Positions 22,432 to 33,479 of a DNA stretch of 64,000 bases are shown here, piece after piece. The first letter of the stretch is position 1; the number at the start of each line of letters is the position of its first letter. The position numbers and the translations under genes were made by a program. Origin of the DNA: Enchytraeus crypticus (lineage: Eukaryota > Annelida > Clitellata > Enchytraeida > Enchytraeidae); the NCBI GenBank assembly GCA_905160935.1, contig CAJHZI010000807.1:937001-1001000 (forward strand), read 5' to 3'. The notes below the pieces were generated by a model that saw only the letters and a program-made list of their open reading frames with translations, did not search any database and was not told the origin of the DNA.

Positions 22432-23053
22432 CACTGTGAGTCAAAAAAAAACATGTGCGCAGTCTCTTGCCCATAACTTTGGTATTAGTGAACCGATTTT
22501 TTAATTTCTTGCATAGGTATAATCAGGATAACATTTGCTATAATATAACGTTAAGTGACTCTGTATAATTATTATTTTTGCGTTGAAACAGTGCTTGAAA
22601 ATATGCGCGACTGAAAATACTCAGTTTAAGTGAATCAATCGCTACAGAATGCTCAGTTCTTATGCTCTTCGGTCGTCCACTGCCCTTCCTTTTATCGGTG
22701 CTCCCAGTCCGGTGTAATTTCTTTAATAAGCAATCTAGCCCTCTCAGCGTCCAGTTTTTTTGTTGGAAATTCAGCAATCAACCGACGTGCGCCATAACCC
22801 TTTAAGAGGTACAAGTTTTTTAAGAGCGCTTTATCTTCACTAGTAAACCTCTTTTTAAATTTCAACAAAAACAGACTATGTCTGTAAAATCGTCTGTTAT
22901 TGTTTAAATTAAACCGAAAGTGTCACAAAAACTAGATTTAAGGTTAATAATTTTCTTCTTCTTTATAATTCTGAAAATATTTTCAAAATCGGTTCACACG
23001 TGTCAAAGTTGTGGATGAAATACTGCGCATATGTTTTTTTATGACTAACAATG
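22432..23053 (-). mobile_element. maT-like mariner relic 3 (622 bp)
   Basis: The ends CACTGTGAGTCAAAAAAAAA and, inverted, CATTGTTAGTCATAAAAAAA are flanked by TA. The minus strand keeps the N-terminal helix-turn-helix part of a transposase: NFQQKNWTLRGLDCLLKKL then GSGRPKSIRTEHSV. The catalytic half is deleted. Confidence 0.85.
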
Positions 23054-23082
23054 TATATATATTATATATATTATATATATTA

Positions 23083-23128
<46 letters not shown>

Positions 23129-23160
23129 ATATATATATAAATATACATAATTATATAGAA
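23054..23160. repeat. (TA)n-rich microsatellite
   Basis: TATATAT/TATTATAT runs directly after mariner relic 3. Confidence 0.9.
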
Positions 23161-23274
23161 TAGATATAGGCTATAGCTTTCGTGCTGGGATCTATTTGTT
23201 TTATGATATAGTGTCCTTCAGTGAGTGTGAAACTTGACTGCTTATGAATAACTACCTGGTAGTTAATAGAATAA

Positions 23275-23490
23275 CCATCTGAAACCTAGTATAATAGTTA
23301 CCAGGAGCCTGATGAAATAACTACCTGGAGCCAGTGAAATAGATACCTGGAGCCTGATGAAATAACTACCTGGAGCCTGGTAGAATAGATACATGGAGCC
23401 TAATGAAATAACTACCTGGAGCCTGGTAGAATAGATACCAGGAGCCTGATGAAGTAACTACCTGGAGTCTGATGAAATAGCTACTGGGTC
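23275..23490. repeat. About 23/46-bp minisatellite
   Basis: Units of the form ACCTGGAGCCTGATGAAATA alternate with ACCTGGAGCCTGGTAGAATA; about nine units with drift. Confidence 0.85.
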
Positions 23491-25700
23491 CTGGTATTTG
23501 ACAGGTCAGTCTTGAGAGTATTTTTTACGATGAAATGCTTATCACTCCAAACGTGACATGAATTCACGTAAGGACAGTAATTTCTTATCATTCGAAGATA
23601 CTGACAAAAACGTAGATTTCTGATTTTTATCTATTTTGTAGAACTTAGAGATACTGATGGTATGTAGCCAAATACATCGGAGACCTCAGAATGAAATAGA
23701 AACTTACATCTTTTATCCGAGGCGTGAAGACACAGTTTTCAATCAGTGTCAATTTAATGATAGAAGATCAATAAAGTCGATGGCAGACGATTCTAAAGCA
23801 GTCTTGTGATATTATAAGCTTGATTTTGTTAAGCAATAGAAGTTTCACTCTTAGAAGGGTGTTACAATGTGCAATTAACTCTGCAAGCAAATATTTACAA
23901 AATAGTAAATATAAATTCATACAGTTAAATTGCCACAAACTTAAATATGGATAATATGAATTAATGGATAATTTAATGATAGATGGATAAAAATTTAAGG
24001 ATAAATTTAAAAAGTTTAGATAAAATATTCAATATCACCAGCATATATATATTAATCTGCTTTTAGCATTACAGTTTTGCCCATGGCCTTGAAAAATTTA
24101 TGCCTTCGATTATGACACCAACTAATCCTTTCTAACCTCAAGGATTAAATTAGTGAAAAATATTTTAAATTTTTTTTACAAATTAGCAAAATGTAAACTT
24201 TTAATATTTTTCGTTTATGAATTCGATAGAGTTTAAAAATGTTCATATTTAAGTTACCATTAAACTATTATAGTTGATGTGTACATGATCATCACTAACA
24301 AAACTGAAGCTTAATATGCATACTATATATTTAATTATAATGATTAACTTTTCAACATATTTTATTACATATTATATGGCAAACATAGCTAACCCTATCC
24401 TAGAGAAACTGAGATTCATGGCAAGATGATTATGATGATGATGATGATAATTGCAAGGTAAACATAGCAATACGTGTAATTAAAAATAATTGTTTTCAGT
24501 GCTAACAGTTACGGTTTTCTTTTCAAGTACATAATTCCTAGTATAAATCGATCTGCTTTAATTTATCATATAATCTTTGTTGTCTTTAAAGCCAATGTGA
24601 GGGCTAAGAAGAATTACTAACATTGAGCTACAGGAACGATATTCTTCCTAGGTTACTTTATATAATCATATTTTCAATTAATTTTCTTGGATGGAAAATT
24701 TATGTCCTATTCCTTACATCATGAAAAATTTTAATATTTAACGGCTTCATCTTCAATTAATAATTAGTAGTTTGCTATGATTCTTGATAACTATATTCAT
24801 ACAATCTTGATGTATTTTTCAAACTAAGGAAAGGGCTAGAATAGTGGTATGAAGACTATTTTAAAAATTCTATGAACTGCGATAATTCCTAATCCTAGCA
24901 CCACAAAATAATTAGCTAATCTATTTCCCTGTAAAAGTGAGACAAGCAATTGTCAAGGTGGAACGATAGAATCAATAAGAAGTAAGTAAACAGGCACTAA
25001 AAGGTGACGGTCAGACAGAGTTTGTGGGTACACAATCGTGTTTTTGCATTGTCGATCTTGCAGATTGATTTTAAATGCACAAATTAATCACTTTCAAGGT
25101 GTTTATTTCTTATTAGTAGATAGGAAATGGTAAAATGCTTTGCAGTAGGATATAATCATCAGCTTATAAGGGGTAAATGCCTATATAAATGTCAATTTAA
25201 GGGACATTTTTTAAATTTTCATGTATTTATCATTATGTTCAATGCATTGTTTGTCAACAAACGACTGTCAGCTGTAGCGTTGTCACGTATAACATGACTT
25301 CATGACTTTTACGGATAATTACACGGAAAAACGTTTGACTTTTTGCTGAGCTCTTTAATTCGTAGGCCAACTTTGTGAAATTTTATGAAATAAAACATAT
25401 TTTTTCTTTTCTTCCTACCAAAACGTTAGTAAATGAATAACTATATTTTCTTGATACTACTTTATGTACATTAATTTATGTATAAAGAGTCCCATCTATC
25501 ACACTTTTGTAATAAAACTACACTAGAACAAAGATCCGGAACGAATAACAGCTCTAAAATGTTATTTTATTACTATTATATAGGACTATAGTATACAACG
25601 TCTAAAAAGCTCACTGTAAGTAGAATGAGAGAGTTTATTTCAGAATCCCAGGCTGCAATAACATTCAATATATTTGTCACTTGAAGTTCAAACTTACATA
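23490..25700. other. Gene-poor intergenic stretch
   Basis: AT-rich sequence without a convincing coding exon on either strand. It holds a 60-base stray copy of the M1 inner segment (about 23562-23622) and short (GAT)n near 24430. Confidence 0.6.
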
Positions 25701-25705
25701 TGAAT

Positions 25706-25990
25706 TTAAATCAGAATAAACAAATCAGTCACAAAGTTCAAGTAGCGCAATGAAATTTTAAATGACTGTTCCAGGGGTCCTGGGATCAATGCCCTGTAGA
25801 GCTGACCAGAGCATAAACTCGTACATTTACAAGATTGGCAACATGGATAATTAACTAAACAACCAAATGGTACAAGATGTAGCACTAAAAGTGACAGATA
25901 AAATCTTAGATGATCATGTGACTGTAATATTTGCTTAAGTTTTAATATTAATAAATAATTTACTTTAAACATATACGCGTAACTTCCAAA
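25706..25990 (+). repeat. SINE family B, degraded plus copy
   Basis: It retains the order GTAGCGCAATGAAATTTTAA, a weak B box, GATAAAATCTTAGATGATCA and the family-like end, but is far more diverged than the 26.5-kb copies. Confidence 0.5.
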
Positions 25991-26465
25991 AATTTCTAAG
26001 AATATTGTTACAATTTAATATGAATTTCTATCGTAAAACATTTTTAAAATCAAATTACATAACCAATACATTCAATCAGTTTAAACCTAAATAGTCTTCT
26101 AGATCAGAAACTTTTATTTTAAATGTAACAATAAAAACTTATGTACTTAAAACTTTAAATGAGCGATATAATATGAATTCAAAACTTTGGAGCTGCTTAG
26201 CAACCAATCAAATGTGTCTTCAATCTCCCAGGTTTCCATTTTCAAATTTTAATTTCAATGTTCTTTAGAAACTATCAAATTTTTGTTTTTTATTACATGA
26301 TAGCAGGATGTTTGAATATTCAGCATATTAGGTTATTTTGAGAAGTATTGAATATAAATATTTAGAAATAAATAGGCACCTTAAAACAAAAATTAGAGTG
26401 CCACTGTCATCAATGACAACATCGAGAAAAAGAGGCAAAAAAGAGAAAAAGAGAGGCGCTTTGAG

Positions 26466-26716
26466 AATGTCTCAATAGCGCAATGGTTAAGGGTGTAGAT
26501 AACGTCATGAAGTTTTAAATGACAGACCCAGAAGTGAATCGAACTCTCGTGGGTTCGATTCCCAGCCACGCTGATCTGAGAGTAAAATCTCGGACATTCA
26601 CTGGACTGGCTACACGAAAAATGGACTAAATTTCCTAACGGATATAACATGTGGTATTAAAAGTGATAGATATCAACATAGTTGATCATTTCACTATAAT
26701 GTGTGTTATTATTATT
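26466..26716 (+). repeat. tRNA-derived SINE, family B
   Basis: It shows an A-box-like TAGCGCAATGGTTAAGG, a perfect B box GGTTCGATTCC, a body of about 150 bp (GAGAGTAAAATCTCGGACAT, then CTAACGGATATAACATG) and a (TTA)n tail. It is inserted in a minus LINE. A related copy follows at 26870. Confidence 0.85.
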
Positions 26717-26869
26717 ATTATCGAGCACTGTTGAGACAAAATCAAGCCGGCGAGCAAAAGAAGGTCCACGAACGGTGTAAATTCCAAAATCCAGAAAATC
26801 AGTCCAAAGTAAAGGGAGTAAAGGAAAAAGAGGTAGGCAATAGGCGCTGGTCGTAACGCATGGATTTAA

Positions 26870-27110
26870 AATCATGAGAATGTCTAAATAGCGTAGGGGT
26901 AACATCATGAAGCTTTAAATGACAAATCCTGAGGTGATTTGAATCCTCGTGGGTTCGAATACCGGCCGCGCTGATCTGAGAGTAAAATCTCGGACATTCA
27001 CTGGACTGGTTATACGGAAAATGGTCTAAATTGCCTAACGGATTAAACATGTGGTTTTAAAAGTGATAGATATCAACATAGTTGATTGTTCACTATAATG
27101 TGTGTTTACT
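26870..27110 (+). repeat. tRNA-derived SINE, family B, second copy
   Basis: Same order as the copy at 26466, with B-box-like GGTTCGAATACC and body GAGAGTAAAATCTCGGACAT. It is slightly more diverged in its A-box half. Confidence 0.8.
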
Positions 27111-27659
27111 TTTACATTTACTTTACATGGACACTGGATGGAAAAGATAGACGGAAAAGATAGGCCTGTGGAACTGTTCATAGGAAAGTAAAGGCCGATG
27201 TGATTCAAACAACGACTTCCTAAGATTGAATGGAAGAGAATTCCAGATCTGCGGTGCAGCATGCTGGAAAGAACGATTAGATACCTTAGAGCGTGAAGCT
27301 AGGTCTCACAAAAGAGTATACATCATAAAGTATCTTTGGTATACATGCTGTCTTAGCCCATCAAGGAAAAGAAAGTAAGACATTGAAAAGCATATCAAAG
27401 AAAGAGGCGCTTTGAGAATTGTTACAAATAACGATAAAAAAACATAACGACACACTGGGTCATGAAGCACAGATGCTTGTTTAAGACTCATTTCCTCCTT
27501 CCTCTCCATGGTTATTAGTAATCGTTGCCTTTTGATGGCGCATCAATTGCAGCCGGCGCGGATTTAATAATAACCTTCCATCACCCTGGGATTTTTTCCT
27601 TCCTAAGCTTTTATCAACATTCGGTCTTCCAAGATGGCCGCCAAGATCAAGATGATTGT

Positions 27660-28795
27660 TGTCTTCAAAGTACTAACCGAGGTGGATGCAGCTCGACTTC
27701 GATAATTGACGCGCAACTAAACCAATTGCTCATGAACTATATGCTGATGACACTTAAATGTACACTTGTTTCACCCCTAACTCCTATTCTTTTGCTGAAA
27801 CCCTCCTGCAACAAAGTTTTCAGTCTATATCCTCTTGGATGTCTGGGATGTCTGCTAATTTCTTGGCACTTAATCCATCTAAGACTGAATTCTTGTTGGT
27901 TGGGAATGGGAAAACTCTTTCGTTATCTTTGGGAATTAAAATATCACCTGTTCTTCTGTGAGAAATCTCGGTGTTATCCTTGATAAACACCTAGCCTTCC
28001 ACGAACACATAACTAAAACTTCACAAGCATGTTTCTTCCATATCCGTGATCTTCGTCGAATACGTCCATATTTGTCAAGTGAGACAGCTGCTACAATTGG
28101 TGCTGCTCTTGTGCAATCGAAGTTGGACTACTGCAATTCCCTGTTTTTAAATCTCCCTGGCTGTGAGATTGATCGGTAGCAGTTTGTTCAGAATTCTCTT
28201 GCGCGACCATATTTTTTGTAGTTCCAAGTACTCGCATGTTACGCCTAGTTTGAAGTCTTTGCACTGGCTAAAGATTAAAGAGCGTATCATTTTACAAAAC
28301 AGCTTCGTTAACCTATAAGTCCATCACCATCCCTGGACAAACTTGTATATCTCACTTGATTAAAGTGATGCAGCCTGCTATTACTCGGTCTTCTAAGTTA
28401 ATTACTCTTGTAATGCCTAGCTTACCTTCACGCTCTAAGCTATCTAATCGTTCTTTCCAGCATGCTGCACCTCAGATCTGGAATTCTCTTCCATCAAATC
28501 TTCGGAAATCTTCATTTGAATCACATCAGCCTTTGCTTTCCTATGAGCAGTTCCATAAGCAGTTGAAGACCTAACTTTTCCATCTCTCTTTTCCATCCAG
28601 TGTCCATGAGCAGCGACCTGCGCCTAAACCACCTTTTCTTTAACTCCCTTTACTTTGAACTGAATTTCTGGATTTTGGAATTTGCACCATTTTTGGGCCT
28701 TCTTTTTTTGCTCGCCGGCTTGATTTTGTCTCAATAGTGCTCGATGTTGTCATTGATGACTGTAGCACTCTAATTGTTGTTATTATTATTATTAA
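27660..28795 (+). mobile_element. CR1/L2-type LINE, 5'-truncated (plus)
   Basis: The reverse-transcriptase end reads LYADDT near 27740, SSWMSGMSANFLALNPSKTE, then NLGVILDKHLAFHEHITKT, LRRIRPYLSSETAATIGAAL and SKLDYCNSLFLNLPG, followed by the conserved FQHAAPQIWNSLPSNLR end and a 3' UTR with GCTCGCCGGCTTGATTTTG and a (TTA)n tail. Ordinary hallmarks of the CR1/L2/Rex group. An in-frame stop follows YADDT and there are at least two frame changes, so it is dead. Confidence 0.85.
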
Positions 28796-28891
28796 TTACG
28801 CTAATCCCGCCGTCAGATACCTTGGTAAATTACGGATTTTGCATTCATATTTATATCGAATCAAATTCCGATATCATAAAAAATTTACGTA

Positions 28892-29119
28892 TTATAAAAT
28901 CTTATTCTCAATTGTTGAAAATAACTTATTTGTTCTGATATTATACCGTATATTATTGAGTTTGAAGTGGCCTTCTGATTTTAGATTTTCGTCGATTTTG
29001 AATGCTTCCATTATTTTTTCGTCGGCAAACTCGGATTGTCTTTCATAGTGTTTGAAATTGTCATTGACGGCAGAACGACTCTGCTGCAGACACATTGTAC
29101 GATCCATAGCGAGCATAAT
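28892..29119 (-). CDS. Candidate small protein-coding gene (unrecognised)
   Basis: Starting at 29119 (or the internal ATG at 29110), an open frame of about 75 codons reads MDRTMCLQQSRSAVNDNFKH, then YERQSEFADEKIMEAFKID and ENLKSEGHFKLNN. It is hydrophilic, charged and compositionally normal, unlike the AT-driven shadows around it. Upstream on the same strand, at 29236-29270, are an ETS-type ACCGGAAGT and an ATGGAC/CCATGTTG YY1-like site. No family is recognised and no splice structure is certain; it may be one exon of a larger gene or a chance frame. Confidence 0.3.
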   Translation of the reverse strand: MMLAMDRTMCLQQSRSAVNDNFKHYERQSEFADEKIMEAFKIDENLKSEGHFKLNNIRYNIRTNKLFSTIENKIL

Positions 29120-29235
29120 TATTGAAATTAGTTTGCCGGCTTTCAGAAACAATTTAAGTCAGGGAAAAAGTTTAAATTTAACGTACCATGTTGTTTACTA
29201 TATCCTACTTCTTTTGCTTTTATACGACACAATTA

Positions 29236-29270
29236 ATCAGGAACTTCCGGTCAAGTTGGCGTCCATGTTG
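29236..29270 (-). promoter_or_regulatory. Possible promoter element (ETS- and YY1-like sites)
   Basis: The minus strand reads CAACATGGACGCC, then GACCGGAAGTTCC. CCGGAAGT is the ETS core and the CCATNTTG form (plus strand CCATGTTG) is YY1-like; such pairs are typical of animal housekeeping promoters. Motifs this short can occur by chance. Confidence 0.25.
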
Positions 29271-30186
29271 TTATTGACAACGGTGGTAAATCTGTAGGCC
29301 TGTTGCTATTTTTTAAATTTTTAAATTTTTAAATTATGAAGCGTTGATTTATAGGCTTAAGATGTAGGTGTTACTGCTTGCTACCTACCGCACTTGCAAC
29401 GGCAGTGTTTCCCTTTGAAACACTTTCATGATATTGCATCTTTTGTTGAATCCGTTTATAATTCGCAAAATGCGTATTTCAAGATGATTTCCTTATTGTG
29501 TTTCAAACTGTCCGACAGATTTGGATCATAATTGGAGGCATACTATTGTAATATGTAATATTCGTAAATGTTTAAGATATTGTTTCAACTGGTAGATTGA
29601 CAGAATATTAGAAATAGCTTGCATTCCACTCTTGCTTAAAATCATAATATGTGTTCACTGAAGATCACGTGAGTATCATGAGATGGCGGAAAGTGAATTT
29701 CACAGTTTATGGGACAGTTACTGAGCAGATACGGTATATAATTTAAACTATTTAAATATTCAAAATATCATAAAAGAGATTGTATTAATAAATTTGAATA
29801 CTTAGAACGGTACATTATTAGAAGCATTTATTAAATTTTTAAATTCAAAAATGGTTACTAGCAAAAGGATTGAGGAAATAGAATGATATTAGAATCTAGT
29901 CAAACGTTTTAATGATCTACATTTAAATGTAGTGCAGATGTTTGAATCTTAAGCAAAGAATTGTTATAAGTTAGAGGGTTCGAAAATGTGGCTCGTGAAA
30001 AGCATGGATAAGATCTTTTGAACTAACAAGATTATAAGTGAAGAAGTCCTGGAAATAGAAGTATAAAGATTACTGAAGTAATCAATTTTTGAGATGTAAA
30101 GATTAGAATGGAATATAGTTTCAAGGATTCAGCATCATTCCTTGGAAAGTATTAGACTAAATATGCACTCACATGCACATATATGC

Positions 30187-30476
<290 letters not shown>

Positions 30477-30477
30477 C

Positions 30478-30611
30478 TGGCTGGAGCCAGTGGCGAAGTC
30501 GGTAAGACACTCGACCGCGGATCAGATCAGTTGATACGGGTTCAAATCCTGGGCTCGCCCGTCACTGACATCGTTTTCGAGTGAGGAAACTGACGTTAAC
30601 CTTAGCTTTAG

Positions 30612-30612
<1 letters not shown>
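30478..30612 (+). repeat. tRNA-derived SINE, family A (plus)
   Basis: GGAGCCAGTGGCGAAGTCGG (A-box-like TGGCGAAGTCGG), B-box-like GGTTCAAATCC, then CTCGCCCGTCACTGACATCG, GAGTGAGGAAACTGACGTTA and a TAGCTTTA tail. It lies between two (TA)n tracts. Confidence 0.85.

Positions 30613-30615
<3 letters not shown>

Positions 30616-30676
<61 letters not shown>
30616..30676. repeat. (TA)n microsatellite
   Basis: About 60 bases of uninterrupted TA after the SINE tail. Confidence 0.95.
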
Positions 30677-30680
<4 letters not shown>

Positions 30681-32851
30681 GGTGACAATAAAAACGAAAG
30701 TTGTTTTTTTAATGCTCACACCCCCTAAATATGTTCATTTCTATGCAAAAGTTAAATTTAGAAGATTTTATGAGAATCCATTCATATTTAGAGGTTGCAC
30801 AATGGACTCGAATATTAAATATATGTGACCTACTTATTAAAAATACTGTCAATGATTAAAAGTTTCCTTGACGACCGTTGACTTGTTTGAGTCAGGATAA
30901 TGCAATCTATGATTCTCTGCAATCTGTAAAAGGAACTGTTTCTGTTCTTTTTGGTTAGTAAGCACTCCGTTGAACGAATGACAAAGCGCAACGCCGCTCT
31001 CTGCAGCGTCATTCACGACCTTTAATTGACTGGCCTTTCTCCGAGCTTTAATGTATACGTCATTAGTGTCCCATCATTCCATGTACTTGGATCTTCTTCT
31101 AGAAAATCATGATCCACATCTAGAGCTATGAACATCTTCCTAGTGTTCCTTGTTACGAAATCAGATAGTTTTTTCTTGGTAGTTTTATCGTCAACAATAA
31201 TTCTGCGTGGTGGATAGTCACATGAACCTCGCTTTCAAGCGCTCTTATCATGTCAACTTTTTCATCAACAGTAACATCTGCATCAAAAAAGCCAATCCAA
31301 TCAGAGTCTCATTTAGATACCACAGATGGTTGGAGAAACTCTTCATTGCTGTTGATGCAACAGATTCATCTAAGGTCCTGTATGTCTTTATGTTTCTGAG
31401 CAGAGACAGGTCGTTGCGTGGAGCTGATGTTAGACATTGGCAAGTAAACCATGCTTTCAAATACACCTTGATCACAAAAACGTTGCATCGACAGAGTCCT
31501 ATGGGTTCTCGCTCTGTCAGCTTAAACTGAGATCGGAAGAGAAAAATCTTCAGAGAGTACATCAACTTAGACATATGTACAGCTCCAGGTTGATGAATAG
31601 TAACATCTCCCAAACTTTCAGCTCCAAGAAAGAGTTGAGACAGCTGAAGAAACTCTCTATAGTCATCACTAGGTTACAACTGAGACAGCTGCCACGATAT
31701 GACGATCGGCTACTCCGCTTTCAAACTCGTGCCTATCGATGGTAGTCCAGAAGTCTGAAAATCTCTGAAAGAGTTTAATTTTTGGTCCGCTTGATGTCTC
31801 TATAATCGAATCAAAAACTTAGCGACTATTAACTCCATCACATGATGTCTACATGGCAAGCTGACAGGATTGCGGCCAAGCTTCTGTTTGAGGAGCATAC
31901 AAGCTCCACTTCTCAGTCCCGTGTTGCTCACAGTCGTATCGATTAACATGATACGTATGCGTTCATTCAAATTCCATTCTTGAATTAAACTGAAGACCGC
32001 CGTCGCTTGGGCTTCACCAGTACTACTGTGTATCTTTGTGAGAAGCTTCATCATACCTTCACCTGACACGAGAATAGCCAATCGATCAATAGATTCTTTT
32101 GATTGTAGAGCTGGCAACAGTATACCATCCCAGTGAACCGTTAACGAGGAATCACAGGTAAAGGAATCTTTGATTTCTTTAGCTATTATCGCTCAATTCT
32201 TTCTTCGAACTTGTCTCAATATTTCCCGATTACTGGTCAGTTTGTTAGGATCTATTCCCAAAGAATGTGCAGAAGCTGCCAAAACATATACTGCATTTCT
32301 GTCGCTTATCTTTGATTGATCTAAAGCAGCAGAAACTTCAGAACTTACGATAGCGGTAGTCTTCCTTCTCTTCGAAGGTACACTAGCTTTCACCTATAAG
32401 CCCAACACATCTACATCAGAGCTGCTACCTTGATTCATTTTCTAGATGTTGCTGCTGCTCTACTACTCTGTTGAACTGGTTGTGACTCAATTCTAGAACT
32501 ATTTTCTTCTTTTCTCTGTCCCACTTGAAGTAAGATAGTTGACCTTTGATTTAGACTACTTAAGTAAACAATGAACCATGTGCTTTGTGAGCTACAATAC
32601 AAGAAATTAACTCCATTGATAGTTGCTATTTTTCTTAAACTGAATCTCTATGTATCTTAATTGAATTTTAATTTATTCAATAAATAATGAATAAACTTTG
32701 AATACTATGTAAAATTCCAATAGCTTGATAATAGATGAAAACTTCAGCGATCTTGTGCAACCTCTAAATATCAACCAAATCCATCCAAATTTGTTTAATT
32801 ACTCATTTGTAGCAAAAAAAATTTCTTATGTATTTCATTGTCACTCTAATA
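30677..32851 (-). mobile_element. Probable DNA transposon relic with TIRs carrying the 'CRHH' ORF family
   Basis: The left end AAGGTGACAATAAAAACGAA (30679) and the inverted right end GAGTGACAATGAAATACATA (ending about 32849) correspond. A second inverted pair, ATATTTAGAGGTTGCACAA, lies inward at about 30784-30802 and 32754-32772 and is perfect over 19 bases. The element is surrounded by (TA)n on both sides, which hides any target duplication. Between them lies a broken minus-strand gene. Boundaries and transposon status are inferred from the inverted repeats. Confidence 0.6.
30838..32400 (-). pseudogene. Relic of an invertebrate multicopy ORF family (DTT..NTG / CRHH motif)
   Basis: Reading the minus strand, pieces in order are SEVSAALDQSKISDRNAVYV, LAASAHSLGIDPNKLTSN, IRIMLIDTTVSNTGLRSGAC with LGRNPVSLPCRHHVMELIV, then MSKLMYSLKIFLFRSQFKLT and KAWFTCQCLTSAPRNDLSLL, then FVTRNTRKMFIALDVDHDFL and finally a VNDAAESGVALCHSFNG segment. 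The order and motifs match a family seen in many copies in hydrozoans and arthropods and usually called uncharacterized. The D..NTG and CxxH features recall RNase-H-fold transposases such as hAT, which is inference. Several frame changes and stops and a missing part between CRHH and MSKLMY make it non-functional. Confidence 0.7.
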
Positions 32852-33044
32852 TATATACAAATATACATATATTTAGAGAGAGAGACAGTGTCTGAGTGTG
32901 TGTCCTAAGAAGACTGAGATTAGGATTTAGGATGTGGTAATGAAGTATGCCATGTGGGAAATATTAATAATAACAATAATAATATTAATGCAATATTAAT
33001 AAGAATAGGCAATAAATCAGTTAATCAATAAGAATTTAATATCC

Positions 33045-33310
33045 GGTTCCTTTCCATAAGGCAATGTCATTGACATTATAGTGAAATTATCAGCCTTGTT
33101 GATATCCATCAATTTTAATACCATATGTTTAAACCATTCGGCAATTAGCCCATTTTTTGTAAGGCCACTCCTGTGAATGTCTGAGATTTTACTCTCTGAT
33201 CAGTGCCGCCGAGAATCGAACTCATGAGAGTTCAATTCACCTCAGGTTCTGTCATTTAAAACTTCATGACATCACCTAACGCGTCAAGCCAATATGCTAT
33301 TGAAGCATTC
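33045..33310 (-). repeat. SINE family B, minus copy
   Basis: It starts TTATAGTGAAATTATCAGCC and passes GAATGTCTGAGATTTTACTC to GAGAATCGAACTCATGAGAG, the reverse of the family B order. Confidence 0.75.
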
Positions 33311-33479
33311 ACTGATGCATTAAATAATTAAGGTCTATAATATTGTTTTACTTGTATTATTTTGAAATATGAGATTAAAACATGAGGAAAAAATAATTAT
33401 AACTAAAATAATCTGTGACGTACATCCATAGTTTTTCTATCTCTCCATATTTAAGATATAGTTCACTTTATAATAATTA

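Larger units (their letters stand above)
26388..27300 (-). mobile_element. CR1/L2-type LINE 3' part (minus) split by two SINEs
   Basis: Pieces at 26388-26434, 26717-26835 and about 27110-27300 are the reverse complement of the plus LINE at 28390-28790 (for example ATCAAGCCGGCGAGCAAAAG and CAGCATGCTGGAAAGAACGA). Two family B SINEs fill the gaps, the first cutting the LINE at TCGAG, which appears at both edges. The SINEs are thus younger than this LINE copy. Confidence 0.8.

Noticed and set aside
26540-26575. Functional tRNA gene at the perfect B box GGTTCGATTCC
   Set aside because: No acceptor-stem pairing or proper A-to-B spacing; the same sequence recurs as a SINE head in several places.
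26700-26835. Idea that SINE family B borrows the 3' tail of the CR1/L2 LINE
   Set aside because: The LINE-like sequence after the SINE is in the opposite orientation and continues a split LINE copy, so nested insertion explains it.
29683-29725. Plus-strand ATGGCGGAAAGTG (MAESEFHSLWDSY) as a first exon
   Set aside because: It ends in TGA after 13 codons with no clear donor; kept only as part of the weak promoter observation.
31207-31745. Plus-strand frames of about 100 codons at 31.2-31.7 kb
   Set aside because: They are antisense to the minus-strand relic with recognisable family motifs.
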